From Candidatus Magasanikiibacteriota bacterium (GTDB lineage: Bacteria; Patescibacteriota; Patescibacteriia; Magasanikbacterales; UBA10003): a stretch of 5,219 nucleotides of DNA. Each line of letters opens with the position of its first letter. The first letter of the stretch is position 1. The position numbers were made by a program, and so were the translations under genes. The notes under the pieces were generated by a model. That model ran no database searches and was not told the DNA's origin. It saw only the letters and a program-made list of their open reading frames with translations. Below are positions 1 through 5,219 of this stretch, piece by piece. Location of the stretch: NCBI GenBank assembly GCA_003514455.1, contig DOQH01000049.1, positions 13,797-19,015 on the forward strand, in the 5' to 3' direction.

Positions 1-270
1 TATAAAGATGAGGATTGCGCTAAAGATTCTGATTATTTTGTCATTTGTGCCGGTAGTAAATTAAAAGGCCAAGGTCAGAGTCAATTTGTGAATGGCAAGT
101 GTTTTTATGGATTTTTTAATGCTTATTATGATCAGCAAGGTATGGAAATTTCTTCCAGTAACGCTTCTGATGTCAGCTCAGAAACTGTCGGTTGCTCGGC
201 CAATAATGATTGTCCTAATGCGCAATGCTGGGAGACATATCAAGGAAATAAAATTTGTGCGGGACCATAA
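1..270 (+). CDS. C-terminal fragment of a cysteine-rich, probably exported protein
   Basis: The frame is open from base 1 to the TAA at 268-270, giving 89 residues; the true start lies upstream of the window. The GTG at 88 is only an internal valine codon. The fragment has seven cysteines (positions 6, 16, 34, 65, 71, 76 and 86) and is rich in Asn, Ser, Asp and Gly. Two stretches share a layout: DEDC-x9-C followed later by NGKC, and C-x3-NDC-x4-C followed by GNKIC. This resembles the short C..DxDC..C..G.C repeats in extracellular cysteine-rich proteins of CPR bacteria, where the cysteines probably form disulfides. Export is inferred, because the N-terminus with any signal peptide or membrane anchor is not visible. 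It ends 2 nt before uvrA, so the two may share a transcript, but there is no obvious functional link. I do not recognise a named family, and the function is unknown. Confidence 0.75.
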   Translation, partial: YKDEDCAKDSDYFVICAGSKLKGQGQSQFVNGKCFYGFFNAYYDQQGMEISSSNASDVSSETVGCSANNDCPNAQCWETYQGNKICAGP

Positions 271-272
271 CT

Positions 273-3092
273 ATGGACAATCTCACCATCCGCGGCGCGC
301 GAGTAAACAATTTAAAAAACATCAATTTGGAAATTCCCAAGAACAAGCTCGTGGTTATCACGGGTTTGTCTGGTTCGGGCAAATCGTCTTTGGCTTTTGA
401 CACCATTTACGCCGAAGGCCAGCGCCGCTATGCCGAGTCCCTGTCTTCTTACGCGCGGCAGTTTATGGAAATGCAAGACAAGCCGGATGTTGATGAAATC
501 AAGGGTCTTTCGCCCACCATTGCCATTGACCAGCGGTCTGTCACGCACAATCCGCGCTCCACCGTGGGCACGGTAACGGAAATTTATGATTCTCTTCGTT
601 TGCTTTTTGCCCGCCTCGGGCGAGTAAAGTGTCCTGATTGCGGGGAATTAGCCGAGCGTTATACCTCCGGCGAAATCGTGGAAATTATCAGGAAAATGGC
701 AAGTGAAGGCCGCTCTTTGCGTATTCTCGGACCGATTTTGCATTTAACTAAAAATCCCAGTCAGCCGATTGAGAAAATTGTTGAGGATTCCAAAGCCCAG
801 TTGGTTCGGTACAATCGTCAATATTTTACGCCGGAAGAATTTTTCAACTCAATGCACAAGCCGCAAATTTTGGAGGATTTGGAAATTGTTACAGCGGAAA
901 TAAATGGCCAGAGATTTGGCAATTTGGTAAAAGCGGTGGAAGACGCACTGGAGTTGGGAAATGGAATTTTAATTGTTGATTTTTATCAGGAAAAATCAAA
1001 AGAAAAAGGCAAGCGAGATTTATTGCTGTCCACTGTTTTGCGTTGTCCCAAATGCGGTAGGCGTTTTCCAGCTTTGGAGCCGCGTAGTTTTTCATTTAAT
1101 AGTCCGCATGGAGCGTGTCCAAAATGCACCGGCTTGGGTATTACTTTGGAAGTTGATGAGTCATTGGTAATGCCCAATCCGCGCTTGACTCTGGCTGAGG
1201 GCGCTATTCAGCCGTGGATGCGCATTACCGGCAATCAGACATGGTATTTGCGTCTTTTGCAAGCAGTGTCCGCGGCTAAAGGATTTTCAACTGAAACACC
1301 GATGCAGTCACTGCCCAAAAAAGTCATTGATTTATTAATGAATGGCACAGGCAAAGAGGTTTATCATGTTGACGGCAAGGAAACATATTTTGAAGGCGTT
1401 GTGGAAAATTTGGAAAAGCGCCACCGCGAAACAAATTCCGATTATGTGCGCAAAGAAATTGAGGATTATATGCGCGAAAAAGTTTGTTCTTTGTGCCATG
1501 GCAAGAGATTGAAAGGGGAATCACTGGCAGTGGATGTGTTTGGAAAAAATATCAGCGAAATGGGTGAATTGTCAGTTGGGGATATGATGGATTTTTGGGA
1601 TGATGTTAGTAAGCGCGCGAAAAATAATAAAGATACATTAGTGGTCGGGCCGATTGTTAAAGAAATCAGCAAGCGATTAAAAGATTTGGAGCAGGTTGGT
1701 CTGGATTATTTGACCTTGGATCGCTCTATGGCTACTTTGTCCGGCGGAGAGGCGCAGAGAGTGCGTCTTTCCACGCAACTTTCCACCGGGCTCACTGGCG
1801 TGATTTATATTTTGGACGAGCCGTCAATCGGACTGCATCCTTGCGACATGGAAAAATTAATTAAGACCTTAAAATCATTGCGTGATTTAGGCAACTCGGT
1901 GATTGTCGTTGAGCATGATGAAACAATGATGCGTCAAGCCGACTATGTGGTGGATATTGGCCCTGGCGCCGGAATTTATGGTGGGGAAATTGTGTCTGTG
2001 GGCACGCCAACGGAAATTATTAAAGATAAAGAGTCGCTTACCGGCAATTATCTTTCCGGTCGTCGCCAAATTGAGCCGCCGGCCAATCCTCACAAAGGCA
2101 GCGGCAAAAATTTGGAAATAAAAAAAGCCGCGGCTTTTAATTTGAAAAATGTTGATGTAAAAATTCCTTTGGGAAAATTAGTGTGCGTGACCGGCGTGTC
2201 CGGATCCGGCAAGTCCACCTTGATTATTGAGATTTTGAGCAAGGCATTGGCTCATCATTTTTATCGCGCCAAAGATTTACCGGCCAATCATCAATCAATC
2301 AAGGGTTTGGAAAATATTGACAAGGTCATTACCATTGATCAATCGCCAATCGGCCGAACTCCGCGTTCCAATCCGGCAACATATACCGGTGTTTTTACCG
2401 CCATTCGCGATTTGTTCACCGAGGTGCCGGAAGCCAAAATGCGCGGTTATGACGCCGGCAAATTCAGTTTTAATGTGAAAGGCGGCGGGCGATGTGAGGC
2501 CTGCTCGGGTGACGGATATGTGCGTATTCCTATGCAATTTTTAACAGATGTGTATGTGGAGTGCGAAGAATGCAACGGCAAGAGATATAATCGTGAGGCC
2601 TTGGAAATTCATTATCAGAATAAAAATATCGCTGATATTTTGGATATGACCGTGGCCGAGGCCAGACAATTTTTCAAACACATTTCGTGCATTAGTGAAA
2701 AATTACAGATTTTGGCAGAAGTGGGCTTGGGCTATATCAAGCTTGGCCAGCCGGCCACAAAATTGTCCGGCGGTGAGGCACAAAGAGTGAAACTGGCCAC
2801 GGAATTGTCGCGTCGCGCCACCGGCCGGACTTTGTATATTTTGGACGAGCCGACCACCGGTTTGCATTTTGAAGATATTAAACAATTGATGAAGGTTTTG
2901 AATTTTTTGGTGGATAAAGGCAATACGGTTTTGATTATTGAACACAATATGGATGTGATCCGCGGCGCTGATTGGGTGATTGATTTGGGTCCCGGAGGCG
3001 GCAAACGAGGGGGCGAGATTGTGGCCGAGGGCGCGCCGGCCAGTTTGGTGAAAATTAAAAAGAGTTTGACAGGACAATATTTGAAGAAGTGA
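273..3092 (+). CDS. uvrA: UvrA, excision nuclease ABC subunit A
   Basis: UvrA is the DNA-damage recognition ATPase of nucleotide excision repair; as a dimer it loads UvrB on lesions in the cytoplasm. The protein has 939 residues, matching the usual length of about 940. First cassette: Walker A GLSGSGKS at 31-38, CPKC...CPKC zinc module with Cys 258, 261, 282 and 285, signature LSGGEAQR at 489-496, Walker B ILDEP with D515/E516. Second cassette: Walker A GVSGSGKS at 641-648, zinc module CEAC...CEEC with Cys 741, 744, 764 and 767, signature LSGGE at 831-835, Walker B with D858/E859. The UvrB-binding and insertion regions lie between Walker A and the signature of cassette one. The ATG at 273 is chosen because [10 protein letters not shown] aligns with the usual UvrA N-terminus and GGGA sits 8 nt upstream. 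A TTG at 255 would add six unconserved residues and overlap the upstream gene. One oddity is Cys524 in the first D-loop (GLHPCD), where Arg is usual. No uvrB or uvrC is in view. Confidence 0.98.
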   Translation: MDNLTIRGARVNNLKNINLEIPKNKLVVITGLSGSGKSSLAFDTIYAEGQRRYAESLSSYARQFMEMQDKPDVDEIKGLSPTIAIDQRSVTHNPRSTVGTVTEIYDSLRLLFARLGRVKCPDCGELAERYTSGEIVEIIRKMASEGRSLRILGPILHLTKNPSQPIEKIVEDSKAQLVRYNRQYFTPEEFFNSMHKPQILEDLEIVTAEINGQRFGNLVKAVEDALELGNGILIVDFYQEKSKEKGKRDLLLSTVLRCPKCGRRFPALEPRSFSFNSPHGACPKCTGLGITLEVDESLVMPNPRLTLAEGAIQPWMRITGNQTWYLRLLQAVSAAKGFSTETPMQSLPKKVIDLLMNGTGKEVYHVDGKETYFEGVVENLEKRHRETNSDYVRKEIEDYMREKVCSLCHGKRLKGESLAVDVFGKNISEMGELSVGDMMDFWDDVSKRAKNNKDTLVVGPIVKEISKRLKDLEQVGLDYLTLDRSMATLSGGEAQRVRLSTQLSTGLTGVIYILDEPSIGLHPCDMEKLIKTLKSLRDLGNSVIVVEHDETMMRQADYVVDIGPGAGIYGGEIVSVGTPTEIIKDKESLTGNYLSGRRQIEPPANPHKGSGKNLEIKKAAAFNLKNVDVKIPLGKLVCVTGVSGSGKSTLIIEILSKALAHHFYRAKDLPANHQSIKGLENIDKVITIDQSPIGRTPRSNPATYTGVFTAIRDLFTEVPEAKMRGYDAGKFSFNVKGGGRCEACSGDGYVRIPMQFLTDVYVECEECNGKRYNREALEIHYQNKNIADILDMTVAEARQFFKHISCISEKLQILAEVGLGYIKLGQPATKLSGGEAQRVKLATELSRRATGRTLYILDEPTTGLHFEDIKQLMKVLNFLVDKGNTVLIIEHNMDVIRGADWVIDLGPGGGKRGGEIVAEGAPASLVKIKKSLTGQYLKK

Positions 3093-3105
3093 ATTTGAAG
3101 AAATT

Positions 3106-3135
3106 AAAATGTCCCCGAATCGGGGACATTTTTTT
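3106..3135. terminator. Bidirectional intrinsic terminator between uvrA and rplS
   Basis: A near-perfect inverted repeat has arms 3106-3118 and 3120-3132, with a GTCCCC/GGGGAC core and A/T outer pairs. In RNA the loop is realistically the 3-5 nt around GAATC. On the plus strand it is followed by a T-run at 3129-3135 and more T-rich sequence, which suits termination of uvrA 14 nt after its stop. Read from the minus strand, the core is followed by ATTTTAATTTC, and it lies directly after the rplS stop codon. It therefore probably serves both convergent genes. Confidence 0.9.
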
Positions 3136-3460
3136 ATTTTATTTTTTTTACTTCTTTTAGTTTTTTGTTAGGATCTCTTAAAAAGTATAATTTTGATCGG
3201 TGTACTTTGCCTGTTCTCACAATATCAATTTTGGCTACCATTGGAGAGTGTAGAGGAAATATTTTTTCAACTCCAATACCTTCGGAAATTTTGCGCACGG
3301 TAATGGTTGATCCGGCTTCCGAGCCGTGCTTGCGAGCAATCACCATTCCTTCAAAAATTTGGATGCGCTCCTTAATTTCACCCTTAGGGGTTTTTTCTTT
3401 AATTTTTTGATGAACCTTCACGGTCATGCCTGGCCTGATCTGGGCTAATGTTTCCAACAT
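3134..3460 (-). CDS. rplS: 50S ribosomal protein L19
   Basis: L19 is a large-subunit protein at the 30S-50S interface that contributes to intersubunit bridges. The 108 residues show the family's conserved blocks: RPGMTVKV at 9-16 (RPGDTV in E. coli), the IFEGMVIARK stretch, TITVRKISEGIGVEKIFPLHSP in the middle (compare FTVRKIS.GEGVERVF..HSP) and KVHRSKLYFLRD near the end, followed by a lysine-rich tail. Compared with the 115-residue E. coli protein it lacks about 12 N-terminal residues. No ATG, GTG or TTG occurs in frame between the start and the end of the kinase gene, so the short N-terminus looks real. The start is the ATG at 3460-3458. No Shine-Dalgarno sequence is visible upstream. The gene is last in the minus-strand cluster, 34 nt after the kinase, and a probable private promoter overlaps the kinase 3' end. 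Confidence 0.97.
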   Translation of the reverse strand: MLETLAQIRPGMTVKVHQKIKEKTPKGEIKERIQIFEGMVIARKHGSEAGSTITVRKISEGIGVEKIFPLHSPMVAKIDIVRTGKVHRSKLYFLRDPNKKLKEVKKIK

Positions 3461-3491
3461 ATGTATTTTGAGTTTAAATTTAATACTTTCT

Positions 3492-3520
3492 ACTCTACAC
3501 TTTTGCCTTTATTTTGTCAA
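3492..3520 (-). promoter_or_regulatory. Probable sigma70-type promoter for rplS
   Basis: On the minus strand a perfect -35 hexamer TTGACA (3520-3515) is followed by a 17-bp spacer and the -10-like hexamer TAGAGT (3497-3492), which matches four of six consensus positions including the key T, A and final T. The first three bases of the -10 element are the TAG stop codon of the kinase gene. Transcription would begin near 3485, leaving a leader of about 25 nt before the rplS ATG. The call rests on sequence match and position only. Confidence 0.55.
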
Positions 3521-4040
3521 GAATTATTTGGGCAATTTCATCTATTTTAAGATTGGTTGTGTCAATTGTGATGTCGTAGTTTTCCAATTTGGTATAGTCA
3601 ATGCCGTAATATTGAAGATAGCGTTTTTTGTCGCTAGCCAGCCGCTGAAGCACTGCTTGTTCAGCTTCAAATGTGGATGCTACTTGTTTTTCATCTTGGC
3701 GTTCTGCGCGATTTTTTAAAGTTCGTTCGGCAGCTGTTTTCACATCAACTGTAAGGAAAATTTTAAAAGAATTTGGAATAAAATACCAACTTAAACGACC
3801 TTCAAAAATGAAATTGTCTTTTTCTTTTCCCATTTGCGTTTGGATTTCATCCGCGCGCCGGTCAGTCCAGTCCTCTTTTTCGCCCAAGGCGTTTAGTTCG
3901 TCAATTGTCATTCTTTTTTCAATAGCCATTTGTCCGCGCAAATCGCCCATGGAAAAATATTCATAGCCGAGTTTTTTGGCCAAGAGTTTGCCTACTGTTG
4001 ATTTTCCAGAGCCGGGCACGCCGGAGATTGTGAGAATCAT
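3495..4040 (-). CDS. cmk: Archaeal-type cytidylate kinase ((d)CMP kinase-like P-loop protein)
   Basis: This P-loop kinase probably converts CMP/dCMP plus ATP to the diphosphates, feeding CTP and dCTP synthesis in the cytoplasm. The 181 residues begin MILTISG with Walker A GVPGSGKST at 7-15. Further marks are SMGDLRGQMA at 30-39, where the nucleotide-monophosphate site usually begins, W58-TDRRAD at 58-64, EGRLSWYF at 80-87, an arginine/lysine-rich lid-like region at about 105-120, and KKRYLQYYGID at 138-148 followed by YDITIDTTNL at 155-164. The EGRL block and the KRY..YGID...YD..IDT ending are typical of the short archaeal-type Cmk family, not of the longer (about 220-residue) classical bacterial Cmk. 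The start is the ATG at 4040-4038, with no clear Shine-Dalgarno site. It sits 71 nt after the pseudouridine synthase and 34 nt before rplS. A kinase of related specificity (another NMP or an adenylate kinase-like role) cannot be excluded from sequence alone. Confidence 0.82.
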   Translation of the reverse strand: MILTISGVPGSGKSTVGKLLAKKLGYEYFSMGDLRGQMAIEKRMTIDELNALGEKEDWTDRRADEIQTQMGKEKDNFIFEGRLSWYFIPNSFKIFLTVDVKTAAERTLKNRAERQDEKQVASTFEAEQAVLQRLASDKKRYLQYYGIDYTKLENYDITIDTTNLKIDEIAQIILDKIKAKV

Positions 4041-4057
4041 AATTTCAAGGGATGAGT

Positions 4058-4083
4058 CAAACCAAAAACAAGTTTTTGGTTTG
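4058..4083. repeat. Perfect 12-bp inverted repeat upstream of the kinase gene
   Basis: The arms 4058-4069 (CAAACCAAAAAC) and 4072-4083 (GTTTTTGGTTTG) are exact reverse complements separated by two A residues. The repeat lies 18-43 nt upstream of the kinase start codon on the minus strand. It could fold as an RNA hairpin or be a dimeric protein-binding site. It has no separate downstream U-run, so it is not a textbook terminator. Confidence 0.6.
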
Positions 4084-4111
4084 CGAAGCCCGCAGAAATT
4101 TGAAGCTTCGC
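4083..4111 (-). other. Stem-loop directly after the pseudouridine synthase stop codon
   Basis: Arms GCGAAGC (4083-4089) and GCTTCGC (4105-4111) pair perfectly around a 15-nt loop. On the minus strand the stem starts at the first base after the TAA stop (4114-4112). It abuts the next inverted repeat and shares base 4083 with it. Sequence after the stem is AAACC rather than U-rich, so simple intrinsic termination is unlikely; transcript 3'-end protection or processing is possible. Confidence 0.45.
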
Positions 4112-5083
4112 TTATATGTTAAAACAATCCGGTAGGGGCGATGTAAATGTCTTTTTTCCGCCAGCTAAATCAATGAAAGTTAATTTATGCGCGTGAAGCA
4201 ACATCCGTTCCGATGGAATCGCTTTGTAGCTTTTTGATTGATACATTGGGTCGCCAATTACCGGATGATTAAGCGCGAAAAGATGCACGCGGATTTGGTG
4301 AGTGCGACCTGTTTGCGGCATTATTTTTACCAAAGCTCTGTGCGGGAGCTGTTTTATTACTTCATATTCTGTAATGGCTGTTTTGTCATCCTCATCAACA
4401 ATTGGGGAATTGGGCCGCGCGGCCATTTTACCTCCATCTTCCGACCGTCCGATCGGGAAATTGATTATACCATAATTGCTTGGCATTTTGCCGTAGGCCC
4501 AAGCGCAGTATTCTTTTTTTATTAAGTGTTCGCTGAATTGTTTTTTTAAATATTCAAAAGCAACTTGGGTTTTGGCAACGATCATCACACCAGATGTTTC
4601 TTTATCCAATCGATGTACAATGCCTGGTCGCAATTCCGGTTTGTCGCCAATTTTTTTAATTGTTGGATATTTTTTAATAAGCCAATGAACCAGAGTCGAC
4701 TCTTGATCAAATAATTTTTCATCGCGCGCGTGAGTTAAAAGTCCGGCTGGTTTGTCAATCACGAGGATATTGTCATCTTCAAAAATTATTTTTGGTAAAA
4801 GTTCAATTTTGTTTTTAGTCGTTGTTTTAATCGGCGCAATATCAACAGGTGTGGTTGTTGGTTTGATTTTTTTATCTGCAGTGGTTAATTTACCGTCAGC
4901 AACAGTCACAATATCTCCATTTTTCAAAAAACGATGCACTGATATTTTTTTTCCACTCACGGTAACAGCGCCGTCTTTAATCATTTTCTGGATTTGCGAA
5001 CGCGAAGACCCAGGCATTTGCGCGGTTAAAAATTTATCCAGTCGTGTGTTGTTATCTTGTTCTTCAATTTTAAATGTTGGCAT
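4112..5083 (-). CDS. rluD: RluA-family 23S rRNA pseudouridine synthase (RluD-like)
   Basis: This enzyme isomerises specific uridines in large-subunit rRNA to pseudouridine. The 323 residues are close to E. coli RluD (326). An S4 RNA-binding domain spans about residues 13-61 (TRLDKFL ... SRSQIQKMIKDGAVTV). A Thr/Lys-rich linker follows at about 65-95, then the catalytic domain from about 96: ILVIDKPAGLLTH at 106-118, RPGIVHRLDKETSG at 152-165 with the catalytic aspartate D160, KMAA at 219-222, and the RNA-site motif TGRTHQIRVHL at 258-268. The family is certain. The RluD assignment (helix 69 uridines) rests on length, the S4 domain and the GIVHRLDKETSG wording; an RluC-like target is possible. 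The ATG at 5083-5081 overlaps the end of the upstream gene by 14 nt and has no Shine-Dalgarno site, so translation is probably coupled to the upstream gene. Confidence 0.93.
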   Translation of the reverse strand: MPTFKIEEQDNNTRLDKFLTAQMPGSSRSQIQKMIKDGAVTVSGKKISVHRFLKNGDIVTVADGKLTTADKKIKPTTTPVDIAPIKTTTKNKIELLPKIIFEDDNILVIDKPAGLLTHARDEKLFDQESTLVHWLIKKYPTIKKIGDKPELRPGIVHRLDKETSGVMIVAKTQVAFEYLKKQFSEHLIKKEYCAWAYGKMPSNYGIINFPIGRSEDGGKMAARPNSPIVDEDDKTAITEYEVIKQLPHRALVKIMPQTGRTHQIRVHLFALNHPVIGDPMYQSKSYKAIPSERMLLHAHKLTFIDLAGGKKTFTSPLPDCFNI

Positions 5084-5219
5084 AAAGATATTTTTTCGCT
5101 TCGTTTTTGTTTTTTATTTTTCCGGACAACTGCGCTTCGCGCATTTTTTCAATAATAACGCCGACCGGCGGTCCAGCCTGAATTTTCAGTATTTTCATTA
5201 TTTCATTGCCGTTCAGGAG
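5070..5219 (-). CDS. C-terminal fragment of a probable tRNA nucleotidyltransferase (CCA-adding / poly(A) polymerase family)
   Basis: Reading the minus strand from the window edge gives an open frame of 49 residues ending at the TAA at 5072-5070; the start lies beyond the window. The fragment contains LNGNEIMKILKIQAGPPVG followed by IIEKMREAQLSGKI and a lysine/asparagine-rich end. This matches the C-terminal pattern of the family (hydrophobic-x-G-x-[DE]-[IL]-M ... PGP.[IV]G.I...[LM].EAQL.G.I), a helical RNA-binding tail. Family members add or repair the 3' CCA of tRNAs in the cytoplasm, or act as poly(A) polymerases; the nucleotidyltransferase head needed to tell these apart is not visible. 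The gene overlaps the start of the pseudouridine synthase by 14 nt, which suggests one transcript and coupled translation. Identification rests on this short tail only. Confidence 0.65.
   Translation of the reverse strand, partial: LLNGNEIMKILKIQAGPPVGVIIEKMREAQLSGKIKNKNEAKKYLYANI

Noticed and set aside
255..272. A TTG start for uvrA at 255, with AAGGA (242-246) 8 nt upstream.
   Set aside because: The six extra residues (MCGTIT) have no counterpart in UvrA proteins, and the start would overlap the upstream gene. The ATG at 273 matches the known N-terminus exactly, so the AAGGA is probably chance.
630..641. A lone CPDC pair at UvrA residues 120-123 as a possible extra zinc site.
   Set aside because: No second cysteine pair follows in that region, and CP-x-[CH]-G-like sequences are common at this position in UvrA, so it is not taken as a new metal site.
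1806..2852. An 18-bp exact direct repeat (1806-1823 and 2835-2852).
   Set aside because: Both copies encode the YILDEP Walker B motif of the two related ATPase cassettes of UvrA, so the repeat reflects protein conservation and similar codon choice, not a mobile or regulatory repeat.
2703..3077. A 124-codon open frame on the minus strand inside uvrA.
   Set aside because: It lies wholly antisense to a conserved part of uvrA (second signature, Walker B), has no recognisable domain or ribosome binding site, and is best explained as a shadow of the real gene.
3090..3092. The possibility that UGA is read as glycine, as in some CPR lineages.
   Set aside because: No in-frame TGA interrupts any conserved gene here. 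The only TGA used lies exactly at the expected C-terminus of UvrA, and every other gene ends with TAA or TAG.
3673..3966. A 97-codon plus-strand open frame opposite the kinase gene.
   Set aside because: The minus-strand frame carries clear kinase motifs. The opposite frame has low-complexity Ser/Phe-rich sequence and no family features.
4035..4060. A possible kinase promoter with TTGACT (4060-4055) and TATGAT overlapping the start codon.
   Set aside because: The spacer is only 13 bp, and transcription would start inside the coding region, so it is not a credible promoter for this gene.

Overview
The window looks like a piece of a bacterial chromosome from the Candidate Phyla Radiation (Patescibacteria, possibly Parcubacteria-like). 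This is inferred from style and gene content: a compact ribosomal protein L19 with a shortened N-terminus, a short archaeal-type cytidylate kinase, a cysteine-rich protein fragment with C..DxDC-type repeats, and weak or absent Shine-Dalgarno sites. No rRNA gene or other decisive taxonomic marker is present. All complete genes read cleanly with the standard code; TGA appears only as the terminal stop of uvrA.

Plus strand, left part (1-3092): the 3' end of a cysteine-rich, probably exported protein (1-270) is followed after 2 nt by a full-length uvrA (273-3092, 939 codons), the damage-sensing ATPase of nucleotide excision repair. Both ATPase cassettes and both structural zinc modules are intact. 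A strong hairpin with T-rich flanks (3106-3135) lies between uvrA and the convergent rplS and can stop transcription from both sides.

Minus strand, right part (5219 down to 3134): a co-directional cluster with a translation and nucleotide theme. In transcription order it holds the C-terminus of a probable tRNA nucleotidyltransferase (CCA-adding/poly(A) polymerase family, 5070-5219, cut by the window edge), an RluA-family 23S rRNA pseudouridine synthase (4112-5083, overlapping the previous gene by 14 nt), an archaeal-type (d)CMP kinase (3495-4040) and ribosomal protein L19 (rplS, 3134-3460). The cluster thus serves tRNA 3'-end maturation, rRNA modification, pyrimidine nucleotide supply and 50S assembly.

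Two non-coding points stand out. The 71-nt gap between the pseudouridine synthase and the kinase holds two adjacent inverted repeats. A good sigma70-type promoter (TTGACA, 17-bp spacer, TAGAGT) lies inside the last codons of the kinase gene and probably gives rplS its own transcript. No transposon, CRISPR array, tRNA or clearly new multi-gene system is visible; the window is mostly housekeeping, with a few details worth checking.
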